From positions 186,001 through 250,000 of the forward strand of contig NZ_JAIWPJ010000002.1 in the NCBI RefSeq assembly GCF_020515625.1: a stretch of DNA of 64,000 nucleotides, written 5' to 3'. The stretch's first letter is position 1, and each line of letters begins with the position of its first letter. Both the position numbers and the translations under genes were made by a program. Shown in pieces: positions 53,509 through 62,184 of the stretch. Below the pieces are notes generated by a model. The model was not told where the DNA came from, searched no databases, and saw nothing but the letters and a program-made list of their open reading frames with translations. Origin of the DNA: Natrinema amylolyticum. GTDB lineage: Archaea; Halobacteriota; Halobacteria; Halobacteriales; Natrialbaceae.

Positions 53509-53895
53509 ATGCCCGCTACGAACCCTGAATCCCGGAAACGAGGCTGGCAGAGCGACGAGTCGACCGACCCGCAGGCGATCCTCGCCGCGCTGGACGACGA
53601 CGCCTGTCGAGCCATCCTCGAGGCGACGACCGAGGAGTCCCTGACCGCGACGGAAGTCTCCGAAGAGTGCGACATTCCGATGTCGACGGCCTACCGGAAA
53701 GTCGAGATGCTGACCGAGGCCGATCTGGTCGACGAGCAGGTCCGGATCAACACCTCCGGCAAGCACGCGACCGAGTACTCCACGAGCTTCGACGACGTGC
53801 TCGTCTCGATCGCCGACGGCAGCGTCGAAATCGAGTTGACCAAACCCGACGCCGAACCCGACGCCGGTTCGTCCTACGCCGTTGCGGACGACTGA
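53509..53895 (+). CDS. small winged-helix (ArsR/TrmB-type) regulator
   Basis: A 128-residue protein with one winged helix: AILAALDDDACRAILEATTE, VSEECDIPMSTAYRKVEMLT, and a wing with INTSGKHATEYS. The tail is acidic (DAEPDAGSSYAVADD). TATTTATT at about 53454-53461 and ATATAA near 53439 are TATA-type elements in the divergent region, so it and the HTH-10 gene at 53260 could control each other. DUF7342-like family members are numerous and mostly unstudied. Confidence 0.8.
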   Translation: MPATNPESRKRGWQSDESTDPQAILAALDDDACRAILEATTEESLTATEVSEECDIPMSTAYRKVEMLTEADLVDEQVRINTSGKHATEYSTSFDDVLVSIADGSVEIELTKPDAEPDAGSSYAVADD

Positions 53896-54047
53896 TTCTC
53901 TGCGCATCTCTGCGGGTAGCCGCCGGCACTGTTCGGATCGTAGCAGCGTGGACGAGACGGTGATGTCCCGATCGGTTCGTCTCGAGTAATCATCCGGACG
54001 TCAGCGGTCGTATTCGCGCGATAACTCGAGCGACGATCGTGATTGGG

Positions 54048-54644
54048 CTATGCGACGAGTTCGAACAGGAGCATGGCCGGCTCCGGTTGCGGCTGTGATC
54101 CCATATCGAGGACGAACGCGGCAATCACGGCAGCGAGGGCGACGGTAACGGGAATCAGGAACACGATCGGAGCGAGGATCGCGGCGATCGCGGCCTTTCC
54201 AGTCGAGATGTCGTGAAACGACGATAGTCCCTTGATCTGCAGGTAGAGACCGTACAGTCCGACCGCGAGGTTGACGAGCGGGATCCACCACAGGCAGTAC
54301 CGAACGACGGTCGGGAACGCGTACGCTTCGAGCGTTTTCGACACCCCGCGTGCGCCGAAGAGATACGCGATCCCGTGAGCGAGTAACGCCTCGATGAGCC
54401 CCAGGATCCAATATACGACGCCGAGTCCCAGAAAGAGTCCCAGACCGATCGCTGCGTTGCTCGGTGACGTGATGTTAAGTGCCGCAGAGAGTACCGCGAC
54501 CGGCAGCATCACGGCGAGATACGAGAGCAGCATGAACGCGATCGGATAGCCGATCCCGTGGGTCTCGTCGTACGCCGAGAAGAACGTTCCCGGATCCTTG
54601 ATCATGTAGCCGTTTACCTCCTTCCATTGATTCAGTAGACTCAT
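54048..54644 (-). CDS. Yip1-domain integral membrane protein
   Basis: A 198-residue protein with a short cytoplasmic N-terminus (LLNQWKEVNGYMIKDPGTFF) and five hydrophobic helices; the pattern (PIAFMLLSYLAVMLPVAVLS, GKAAIAAILAPIVFLIPVTV) matches the Yip1/YIF1 family. Bacterial and archaeal Yip1 proteins are of unknown function. A TATA-like TTATAATCTTA at 54666-54676 lies about 27 bases upstream (leaderless start at 54644). The 152 bases between the winged-helix gene and this one hold nothing I recognise. Confidence 0.8.
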   Translation of the reverse strand: MSLLNQWKEVNGYMIKDPGTFFSAYDETHGIGYPIAFMLLSYLAVMLPVAVLSAALNITSPSNAAIGLGLFLGLGVVYWILGLIEALLAHGIAYLFGARGVSKTLEAYAFPTVVRYCLWWIPLVNLAVGLYGLYLQIKGLSSFHDISTGKAAIAAILAPIVFLIPVTVALAAVIAAFVLDMGSQPQPEPAMLLFELVA

Positions 54645-54888
54645 ACAACCACGTACGAGTAAGATTATAATAATGTATCGAAATAGGTCATCTCTCTGTC
54701 CCGGCCGCTCGAGGGGCGAACAGCGCCGAATAGATACTCACAGATATCTACTGACAATTTCTAATACGTATTGCTTGTTCGAACTGTTCACTCGTATTGG
54801 ACGGGCGACCGCCTCGACATGAGATCGACTTCCAGTCGTCACGCCCTGTGAAAAAACGACGCCGAACCCGAACGGGTCGAGACCGCGA

Positions 54889-56817
54889 CTAGTCGTCGCT
54901 CGGTGCGGCCGCACCGCCGTCGTCGGCACTGACGCCCGTGCCCGGACCGAGGTCGATCCCGAGTTCATCGAGTTTCTCGTCGGGGACGACGCCGTCGACC
55001 CAGCCGCGGTGGTCGTAGTACTCTTCTTTCATCTCCTCGAGTTCGCAGTACTCGCCCTCCGAAGCGCCCTGACCCGGGATGCCGTCCTCGAGGAAGCGCT
55101 CGGGCAGCGAGTCGTCGCTGCCGTCGAAGCCGTTCAGGTTGTTGTAGTAGCGCTCGAGATTGTAGACTCGCTCGCCGGCCTCGAGGAGTTCGTCCTCGGT
55201 AACGTCGCGGCCGGTCATACCGTTGTACTGCAGGACGTACTCCTCGATGCCCTCGGCGAAGGCGTTGAACTTGCAGATATCGAAGGAGTCGCTGATGGCG
55301 TGGAGGTCCTGGAACTGGGCGGTGAGTTCGCCTTTCCCCTCGTACTCGTAGGGGTCGACCTTCTCCGGAATGCCCAGGATCTCGGCGGCGGGCGTGTAGC
55401 CGCGCAGGTGACAGGCCCCGCGGTTCGAGGTGGCGTAGCCGATGCCCATCCCCTTCATACAGCGCGGGTCGTAGGCCGCGATCGTCTGGCCCTTGACGGC
55501 CAGCGAGTTCTCGTGGGCGTCTCTGCGGTCGGCGACCCGGCGGGGCCCCTCGGCCAGCAGATCGGCGAGGTCGTCCTCGCGGCGGGCGATCCGCTCGATC
55601 ATGTCGATCATCGTCTCGGAGTCTCCCCACTCTAACTCGCCGACGCCCTCGAGTTTGCCCTCTTCGGTCATCTCCATGGCCATCGCCATCATGTTGCCCA
55701 CGTCGATGGTGTCGACGCCCATGTCGTTACAGCGCTCGAGCATGACCGCGATTTCGTCGCGGTCAGTGTGGCCCGAATTGGGGCCGAGCGCGTACGCCGA
55801 CTCGTACTCGTAGGACTCGGTGCGGACGTTCAGCTCCTCGCCCTTGTGCATCACGTCGACTTCGACTTCCTTCTTGCAGGCGACCGGGCAGGAGTGACAG
55901 GTCGGCTCGTCGACGAGGATGTTCTCGCGGACGTTCTCGCCGGAGACGCGCTCGGCGTCGATGTCGACGCCCTCCGCGTCGCGCATGCTCTCCGTCGAGG
56001 TGTACTTCCCGTTCTTCGTCGGGAGTCCGTCCATCTCCTCGCCGATGTTCATGAGGACGTTCGTCCCGTACATCGAGAGTCCGCCCTCGTTAGGTGCGGT
56101 GACCTCCGACTCCGTGATGGCCTGCATCGCCTGCTGGTGGCCTTCCTTGAAGGTCTCCGGATCAGCCGGCTTGGGCATCTTCGTAGTCGACTTGACGACG
56201 ACCGCCTTGAGGTTCTTCGACCCCATCACACAGCCCGTGCCGCCCCGTCCCGAGGCACGGTCGTCCTCGTTCATGATGCAGGCGTACTTGACGCCGTTCT
56301 CGCCGGCCGGCCCGATCGCCATCAGCGAGAGGTTCTTGCCGTAGGACCCCTCGAGCTCTTCCTCGAGCTGATCTCGCGTCTCGTGAACACCCTCGCCCCA
56401 GAGGTGGGAGGCGTCTCGCAGTTCGACCCCCCCGTCTTCGACGTAGGCGTACACGGGTTCGTCGGCCTCGCCCTCGAAGCACAGCCCGTCGAAGCCGGCC
56501 CACTTGAGCCGAGCGCCCGACCAGCCGCCGTGGTGGCTGTCGGTGACGGTGCCGGTCAGCGGCGACTTCGTACAGACGGCGATCCGGCCGCTCATCGTGA
56601 CCTGCGTGCCCGACAGCGGCCCGTTCATGAACGCGAGCAGGTTGTCGGGTCCGAGCGGATCGACCTCCGGTCCTTGTTCGAAGACGTACTTTACCCCGAG
56701 CCCCCGCGCGCCGATATACTTCTCTGCGTCCTCGTCGTCGATCGACTCGTACGCGACCTCCCCGTCCGAGAGATCGATGCGGGCGACCCTGTCTTGAAAT
56801 CCGCCGAGTTCTGTCAT
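54889..56817 (-). CDS. aldehyde:ferredoxin oxidoreductase family protein
   Basis: A 642-residue tungsto/molybdopterin enzyme. The N-terminal AOR domain binds the cofactor (KYIGARGLGVKYVF, SPLTGTVTDSHHGG); the 4Fe-4S ligands are Cys307-x2-Cys310-x3-Cys314 in CHSCPVACK and Cys515 in FDICKFNAF. It should oxidise aldehydes to acids with ferredoxin as electron acceptor. No subunit gene adjoins it; a ferredoxin gene is at 10289, too far to link. A palindrome overlaps the promoter (56875-56890). Confidence 0.92.
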   Translation of the reverse strand: MTELGGFQDRVARIDLSDGEVAYESIDDEDAEKYIGARGLGVKYVFEQGPEVDPLGPDNLLAFMNGPLSGTQVTMSGRIAVCTKSPLTGTVTDSHHGGWSGARLKWAGFDGLCFEGEADEPVYAYVEDGGVELRDASHLWGEGVHETRDQLEEELEGSYGKNLSLMAIGPAGENGVKYACIMNEDDRASGRGGTGCVMGSKNLKAVVVKSTTKMPKPADPETFKEGHQQAMQAITESEVTAPNEGGLSMYGTNVLMNIGEEMDGLPTKNGKYTSTESMRDAEGVDIDAERVSGENVRENILVDEPTCHSCPVACKKEVEVDVMHKGEELNVRTESYEYESAYALGPNSGHTDRDEIAVMLERCNDMGVDTIDVGNMMAMAMEMTEEGKLEGVGELEWGDSETMIDMIERIARREDDLADLLAEGPRRVADRRDAHENSLAVKGQTIAAYDPRCMKGMGIGYATSNRGACHLRGYTPAAEILGIPEKVDPYEYEGKGELTAQFQDLHAISDSFDICKFNAFAEGIEEYVLQYNGMTGRDVTEDELLEAGERVYNLERYYNNLNGFDGSDDSLPERFLEDGIPGQGASEGEYCELEEMKEEYYDHRGWVDGVVPDEKLDELGIDLGPGTGVSADDGGAAAPSDD

Positions 56818-56869
56818 GGTAACCGTTCGCTCTTGTATACGTCCTCCAAAGTGTTAGTCGTTCTCAGCC

Positions 56870-56890
56870 ACATATAACCGATACTGGTTA
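56870..56890 (-). promoter_or_regulatory. AOR promoter with overlapping inverted repeat
   Basis: On the minus strand TTATATGT (56877-56870) is a TATA box some 50 bases upstream of the AOR ATG. TAACC-GATACT-GGTTA (56875-56890) overlaps its upstream edge. A repressor here would hinder TFB/TBP binding. The regulator is not known. The rest of the 264-base gap has no recognisable gene. Confidence 0.5.
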
Positions 56891-57081
56891 CGTGATCGAG
56901 AGCGAAAACACAGTATTCATCGCTCGACGGAATCGACAGCGACTCGAGACGAACGGCCGGCCGCGCTGGCAAGTACTGCGGAAACGTAACCGTCAATACT
57001 CACGTCTGCGCGGGCAATCGACGAGAGAGTCCGGCCGGACGACGTGCGGACCAGTCTCGGCGGTGTCCGGCGTCGCGGCGG

Positions 57082-57297
57082 CTATAACAGTAGCGCGACC
57101 ACCGCGAGGATGATGAAGATCAGGACGAAGATCCGTGCGATCTCCATCGAGATCCCGGCGACGCCGCGGGCGCCGACGGCGGCGGCGACGATCGCGAGGA
57201 CGAAGAAGATGATCGCCCAGTACAGGAAGCCACCGCTGCCCATCTGCAGCGGAGTTGCGAACGCGAACATACCAACGGCTCCCACGACGACCCACAT
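57082..57297 (-). CDS. DUF1328-type small membrane protein
   Basis: A 71-residue protein with two hydrophobic helices separated by a Gly-rich turn: FLYWAIIFFVLAIVAAAVGA and EIARIFVLIFIILAVVALLL, with GVAGISM between. This matches DUF1328/YtjA, a two-helix family of unknown function found in bacteria and archaea. Alternative ATG at 57270 (MFAFATPL). It is upstream of the AOR gene and reads in the same direction. Confidence 0.85.
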   Translation of the reverse strand: MWVVVGAVGMFAFATPLQMGSGGFLYWAIIFFVLAIVAAAVGARGVAGISMEIARIFVLIFIILAVVALLL

Positions 57298-57382
57298 AAA
57301 TCTCGGCGACCGTCCGTTACCGTTCTCGGTGCTAAGCCGCGGCTACAGGTCTCGAGCCGTGACAGTCACTGCGACGGGACCG

Positions 57383-59275
57383 CTACGCGTCCCCGAAGAA
57401 GGCCCGACACAGTTTCGCCTCGGCCGTCCGAAGGTGTTCGTGGAAGGTCGGCCGCGAGACGCCCATCGATTGGGCGAGTTCCTCGCCGGTCGTCGGCCGG
57501 GGCCACTCGAAGTAACCGCCGAGATAGGCCCGCTGTAACGCGCCGAACTGGCGGTCGGTCAGCGCCTCCTCGAGGCGGGCGGCGAACTCCTGACGAGTTT
57601 CGCCGTCGCGCTCGCGCTGCCGGAAGGAGACGACGTCGGTTCCCTCGTAGCGGTCCTCGATCGCCTCGACGACCGAGCGAACGTTCGCCGAGCGCGGGAT
57701 TTCCAACGTAATGCGTGCGCGGCCGGTCTCGGCTTCGATCGCCTTCGTTCGGGCGCCGCGTTCGGAGAGCCAGCCGACGAGGTCGTGTCCGCCCGTCAAT
57801 TCCACGAGACACTCTTCGTCGCGCTCGACGATGATTCGACAGTCCACGTCGGCCAGATCGTCGGCGACGGCGGCGATCTCGTCGGCGCTCGCGCCGGTGA
57901 CGGTAAACAGCGACGCCGTCTCGTCGTCAGTCCGGTGGACCGACCGGCGGTACTCGAGTCGGCAGTCCGCCTCCGCCGAGAGGGCGACCGGTGCGAGAGT
58001 GCGATCGGTCACCTCGAGTTCGACGGCGACGACGGCGTCGGTCGCGAGCACGCGGCTGGTCTCGCGGGCGTTGACGCCGCTGGCGACCGCGCGGGCGAGC
58101 GCGGAGAGGATTACCGTTTCGCGGTCGTCGATCGTTCGATCCGTCCGTATCGTCACCACGCCGTATTCGATCCCGTTGTACGACAGCGGGAACGCGGCGC
58201 GGGTCCGTCCGTCGACGGTGTCGACGGCGGGTTCGGTCGTCGCGAGCGCCTCGGCGGCGGGGTGATCCGCGTCGGTTGCGACGGTCTCGTCGTCCGGCCC
58301 GTCGCCGGCGCTCGAGCGGACGTCGATCGTCCCGGTCGCGGGATTTCGCTCGCCGATCCAGACCCCGTCGTAGGCGTCCTCGGCGGCGATCCGTTCACAG
58401 ACCTCGCTCTCGAGTTCCGAGCGGTCGGTCGAGCCAGCGACGACGGCCGTGACATCCTGAATCAGTCCCTCGACGCGATCGAGGATGTACTCGAGTTCCT
58501 CGGTCCGGCGCTCGAGGGCGATTTCGGCCTCCTTGCGCGCGGTAACGTCGTTCTGGAAGCCGACGTAGTTGGTCACGCGGCCGTCCTCGTCGCGGACGGG
58601 GGCGATGGTCACCTCGTTCCAGAACTCGGTGCCATCCTTGCGGTAGTTCTTCAGTTCGACGGTGACGGGACGGTCCTCGTCGATCGCCGCCGCCATCTCG
58701 GCGATCGCCGCCTCGTCGGAGTCCTCGCCCTGGAGGAACCGACAGTTCCGGCCGACGACCTCGTCGTACGTGTAGCCGGTCATCGCCTCGTAGGCTTCGT
58801 TGACGTACACGAGCGGGTTGTCCTCGCGGTCCGGATCGGAGATGGTGATCCCAACGGGGGCTTCCTCGAGCGCGCGGTCTTTCACCAGCCGATCGCTCGC
58901 GTCCGATCGCGAGTCGGTCACGCTATCGGCGCTGGCGTCGGCCCCCGCGTCACCGCGGTCGAACGTAATCGTCGCACCGCTCGCCCCGCGGTGGAGACGC
59001 GCACTCTCTCGGTCGCCCTCGAGGTCGACCCGCCGGGCGGTCCCGACGGTCGTCTCGTCGATCGCCGCCGCGAGCCGATCCCACTGCGCGCCGAGTGCGG
59101 TCGTCGCCTCGCGGTCGGCGTCGCCGAGTTCGAACGCGTCGCGGGCGGCCTCGTTCGCGTACGTGATCGTCCCGTCGGCGACCGCCACGACCGGATCGAC
59201 CACGTGCTCGAGGGCACGGGCCGCCGCCGTGGCGTCGCCGACGGAGCCGCCACGCTCCGTGTCGACATCGTCCAT
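57383..59275 (-). CDS. LOV-GAF bacterio-opsin-activator (HTH-10) regulator
   Basis: A 630-residue one-component regulator. An N-terminal PAS-like region (1-110) precedes a LOV-type PAS domain at 135-247 carrying the photocysteine motif GRNCRFLQG (Cys178, coded at 58742-58744), with MTGYTYDEVVG before it and a flavin-supporting NYVGFQNDVT end. GAF follows at about 265-410, bat effector about 415-570, and HTH-10 at 575-625 (LTDRQFGALQRAYLGGYFEW). LOV domains bind FMN and form a Cys adduct in blue light, so this looks like a light-driven activator. The target genes are unknown. Confidence 0.9.
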   Translation of the reverse strand: MDDVDTERGGSVGDATAAARALEHVVDPVVAVADGTITYANEAARDAFELGDADREATTALGAQWDRLAAAIDETTVGTARRVDLEGDRESARLHRGASGATITFDRGDAGADASADSVTDSRSDASDRLVKDRALEEAPVGITISDPDREDNPLVYVNEAYEAMTGYTYDEVVGRNCRFLQGEDSDEAAIAEMAAAIDEDRPVTVELKNYRKDGTEFWNEVTIAPVRDEDGRVTNYVGFQNDVTARKEAEIALERRTEELEYILDRVEGLIQDVTAVVAGSTDRSELESEVCERIAAEDAYDGVWIGERNPATGTIDVRSSAGDGPDDETVATDADHPAAEALATTEPAVDTVDGRTRAAFPLSYNGIEYGVVTIRTDRTIDDRETVILSALARAVASGVNARETSRVLATDAVVAVELEVTDRTLAPVALSAEADCRLEYRRSVHRTDDETASLFTVTGASADEIAAVADDLADVDCRIIVERDEECLVELTGGHDLVGWLSERGARTKAIEAETGRARITLEIPRSANVRSVVEAIEDRYEGTDVVSFRQRERDGETRQEFAARLEEALTDRQFGALQRAYLGGYFEWPRPTTGEELAQSMGVSRPTFHEHLRTAEAKLCRAFFGDA

Positions 59276-59346
59276 ACGTCCCCTACGGATGGCTCCCTAA
59301 GAACCGTTGTGATCGGTCGACGGTCGGACCGGCACGGGCCGGGCTA

Positions 59347-59353
59347 GTGTTAT
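59347..59353 (+). promoter_or_regulatory. TATA element of the 59379 gene
   Basis: GTTATATGG is centred about 28 bases before ATG 59379, the leaderless spacing. Lies in the divergent region of the LOV regulator gene. Confidence 0.5.
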
Positions 59354-59378
59354 ATGGTACCGCGTTGTACGGTAACAC

Positions 59379-59570
59379 ATGTCAGTGTACCGATCGCCCT
59401 TCGAGCGTCTCCGCGAGAAGTTCGACGAGTCGGAGCTGCGCTGTCCGGCCTGTGGCTACGTCGACACCGACGGCGGCTGGCGCGTTACCACCTCGGGGGG
59501 GCGAGTCCGTTACCAGTTCGTCTGTCCCACCTGCGACGCCGTCGAGACGAGAGAGCTCCGACTCGAGTAA
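59379..59570 (+). CDS. small zinc-ribbon protein (HVO_0649-like)
   Basis: A 63-residue protein with one zinc ribbon, CPAC and CPTC, around a short beta sheet (YVDTDGGWRVTTSGG, RVRYQFV). It matches a haloarchaeal zinc-finger family seen as HVO_0649. The start is supported by a TATA element at 59347. Divergent from the LOV-bat regulator by 103 bases, which may be coincidental. No function known. Confidence 0.84.
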   Translation: MSVYRSPFERLREKFDESELRCPACGYVDTDGGWRVTTSGGRVRYQFVCPTCDAVETRELRLE

Positions 59571-59965
59571 CGGAACGGAACCGGCTTTCGACGCCGTTCT
59601 CGAGCGACTGCGTCGGCGATCGACCGGTAGTGACGACCGTACGCCGGGCCGCCGTCACGGAAACGGCCTCGGCCGTCCGCACGCTTCTCCCGTTTCGTCA
59701 CGGAAATCGCTGCTTTGCGCGGTAACGGATCGCTGAGGATGGATAGACGCGTCTCACGGCCCTGTGCGACCGTGTGATGGAGTAGCTGTGCTATCGGCAC
59801 ATCGTCTCCGCCCGGTACCGTCACTGGCCGAGGGTTTTCGTCGAACAAGGGACGATCGAATCGGCCGTAACCGATCGCTCCCGTGCCCGAAACATCGGTT
59901 TTCTCCGCGGTAATTCCGTAACAGTCGGCCTGTTTTAGCCCCGCGACGACCCTACGTCGGCGCGT
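59571..59965. other. gap before secreted protein copy 2
   Basis: No protein-like frame found in these 395 bases on either strand. The right end has TGTTTTAGCCCC (59931-59942), the promoter of the next gene, closely matching that of its paralog at 28377. The left part may hold transcript ends of the zinc-ribbon gene. Confidence 0.5.
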
Positions 59966-61015
59966 ATGGTTTCACGACCGCGAACGATCGGCGTCGCTTT
60001 CGTCGCGCTGTTGGTCCTGCTCTCGGGGGGTCCCGCCCTCGTCGGTGGAGCGACCACGAACACAGCCGTGGACGACGCCGGAGACATGGGCGACACGAGC
60101 GCAACGCTCGAGAACGTACAGGTTGGCACACTCGAACTCGAAAACCTCACCGTCGAGAACGCCACGATCGAGGAACTTACCGTCCAGCAACTGGATATTC
60201 AGGGCGGTGACGAGCTCCAGCAGCAACTGAACGAGAGCGAATCGAACGAATCCGCGGCCAACGAGTCCGCGGCCAATCAGACCTCGGAGGAGGTCGTGAT
60301 CTCGGACGTCGCGTTCGAATCGCTCGCGCTCGGGAACGTCTCGATCGAAGACCTCGGCGGTGCAAACGCGACCGACAACGAGAGCACCGACGGAGAGAAC
60401 GCGTCGTCGGGCCTCCAGGACGTGATCGACGAGGACGCCGACAACGTGACGGTACAGAACATGACGATCGAGACGATGAACGCCGATCGGCTGGCGATCG
60501 AGGACCTCACCGTCGACGACAGCGGCGGCGGAATCCTCTCGGGAATCTCCGACTTCATCGGTGGATTGTTCGGCGGCGACGGCGGTGACGATGGCGGCCA
60601 GAACGCGACCGACGAGAACGCCAGCAGCCAGGAGATCGAGTCGCTCACCATCGAAGAGTTCGACGTCGGCGATCTCACGTTCGAATCCATGACCGTCGGA
60701 AGCATCGAGACGCAGGCCGGGAACGAAACGGCCGCCAACGAGACGGGTGCCAATGCGACCGACAATGAGACGGGCACTGATGCGATCGACAACGAGACGT
60801 CGATGAACGAAACAGCGATGAACGAAACGGCGACGGGCGAGACGATCTCGTCGGTCGACGCGGGTTCGATCACCGTCGAGAACAGCTCCGCTCAGACCGT
60901 CACCCTCGGCGAAACCCAGGGACTGCAGGAATCGCTGCAGCAATCCCAAGGGAACGAAACTGCGACCGAATCGAACGCGACTGACGATACCAACGAAACC
61001 AACGAGACGGAGTGA
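59966..61015 (+). CDS. secreted acidic, sequon-dense modular protein (copy 2)
   Basis: A 349-residue paralog of the 26947 protein, sharing the signal peptide nearly residue for residue (MVSRP..IGV.FVALLV.LS). It has the same five modules at 46-78, 108-130, 155-183, 221-250 and 291-322; for example SQEIESLTIEEFDV and GETISSVDAGSITVENS. Linkers hold 26 Asn-x-Ser/Thr sites, with runs of NET and NES. Between modules C and D a Gly-rich hydrophobic stretch (GGILSGISDFIGGLFGGDGG) may contact membrane or partners. No anchor is visible. It ends four sequons before the stop. Confidence 0.83.
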   Translation: MVSRPRTIGVAFVALLVLLSGGPALVGGATTNTAVDDAGDMGDTSATLENVQVGTLELENLTVENATIEELTVQQLDIQGGDELQQQLNESESNESAANESAANQTSEEVVISDVAFESLALGNVSIEDLGGANATDNESTDGENASSGLQDVIDEDADNVTVQNMTIETMNADRLAIEDLTVDDSGGGILSGISDFIGGLFGGDGGDDGGQNATDENASSQEIESLTIEEFDVGDLTFESMTVGSIETQAGNETAANETGANATDNETGTDAIDNETSMNETAMNETATGETISSVDAGSITVENSSAQTVTLGETQGLQESLQQSQGNETATESNATDDTNETNETE

Positions 61016-61064
61016 CGGGCCGACCGGCACCGCCGGCTCGCAATCGGTTTCGCGTTTCGCCTCG

Positions 61065-61634
61065 CTATTTTTGGCTCGAGCCGCCGTCCTCGTCGAACAG
61101 CCGATAGTACGAGAGGGCGAGCACCGTCCGACCGTCGCGGATCTCGCCGTCGGCCACCGCGTCGGTCAGGGAAGCGAGCGAGCGCTCTCGCACCCGAATG
61201 CTCTCGTTGTGATCGAGTCGCTGCTCGGCGGTCGGCCGACAGCCGCGAGCGACGAAGAAGTGTAAGACGGCGTCGGCGATCCCGTTCGCCGGTTCGACGG
61301 TCACCAGCGGCTCCACTTCCTCGGCCTCGTGACCGGTCTCCTCGGCGAGTTCCCGCCGGGCCGCCGCCTCGAGATCGTCGTCTTCGGGTTCGGTACCGCC
61401 GACGGGGAGCCCGTGGCTGATCCGCGAGACGGCCTGTCGCCACTCGTCGATACAGACGACGTCGCCGTCGGGGGTAAACGGCAGCACGCAGACGCTCGCC
61501 GGCTCCGAGAGGTAATCGAACTCGGTGTCGGTTCCGTCGGGAAGTCGAACGGACTCGTTAACGACGTCGAATCCCGGACAGGAGTAGGCTACCCGTCGCT
61601 CGCGCGTCTCCCAGGCGAGTGGATCGGTCGGCAT
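61065..61634 (-). CDS. Nudix hydrolase, ADP-ribose pyrophosphatase-like
   Basis: A 189-residue Nudix protein. The box is GTEPED-D-x7-RELAEETGHEA, with the usual first Glu replaced by Asp, and preceded by SHGLPVGG. The N-terminal beta region (WETRERRVAYSCPGFDVVNE) and the late DAVLHFFVARGC fit the ADP-ribose/nucleoside-diphosphate-sugar subgroup. The start ATG 61634 (MPTDPLAWETRERR) was chosen; the open frame beyond it is not protein-like. Convergent with the secreted protein gene. Confidence 0.85.
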   Translation of the reverse strand: MPTDPLAWETRERRVAYSCPGFDVVNESVRLPDGTDTEFDYLSEPASVCVLPFTPDGDVVCIDEWRQAVSRISHGLPVGGTEPEDDDLEAAARRELAEETGHEAEEVEPLVTVEPANGIADAVLHFFVARGCRPTAEQRLDHNESIRVRERSLASLTDAVADGEIRDGRTVLALSYYRLFDEDGGSSQK

Positions 61635-61830
61635 ACCGGCCGGTACGGCGGTCACCGTCAAAAACGCCGCGTCACGCGGACGAGCTCGACTGCGGGCGAG
61701 GAGAATCAAGACTCCCTCGAACTGTCGGTCAGCGCCGATCCTACGCGGTGCGTTCCCGGTCGCGAGAGCGACGTACAATCTCTATAACAAAGCCACGGAA
61801 CGGTGAACGTCCTCACTCAGAGGATACTCC

Positions 61831-62106
61831 ATGGACCAGCTAACTGGCTTCCAGCGCGATTTGTTGTACGTGATCGCAGGGAAAGACCGGCCGTCAGGGC
61901 AGGAGATTCTCGACGATATCAATAGCTACATCGAGCAACCGGTCACGCACGGCCGGCTGTATCCGAATCTCGACACGCTCGTCGAGAAGGAACTCGTCGA
62001 GAAAGGCGAACTCGACCGGCGGACGAACTACTACGCGCTGACGCCGAAGGGCCGACGCGCGCTGCAGCGCCGTCAGGAGTGGGTCGACCAGTACGTCGAC
62101 GTATAG
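61831..62106 (+). CDS. PadR-family transcription regulator
   Basis: A 91-residue winged-helix protein: LTGFQRDLLYVIAGKDRPSG, HGRLYPNLDTLVEKELVEKG and YYALTPKGRRALQRRQEWVD. This is the PadR pattern without the C-terminal coiled coil, as in most haloarchaeal copies. It probably responds to a phenolic or membrane-active signal, and usually controls a nearby gene. The target cannot be assigned here. Confidence 0.85.
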   Translation: MDQLTGFQRDLLYVIAGKDRPSGQEILDDINSYIEQPVTHGRLYPNLDTLVEKELVEKGELDRRTNYYALTPKGRRALQRRQEWVDQYVDV

Positions 62107-62184
62107 CTCCTGGCCGTGTTCTCTCTCGAGGACGAGACGTCGAGAGCGTCTCGCTTCGACCGCTTCGGCGGCTCCCGAGCGTCA

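Noticed and set aside
54738-54968. Open frame before the AOR stop on the minus strand
   Set aside because: It overlaps the AOR 3' end in another frame, is low complexity, and the gap (54645-54888) otherwise shows only the Yip1 promoter and AT-rich words such as AATACGTATT.
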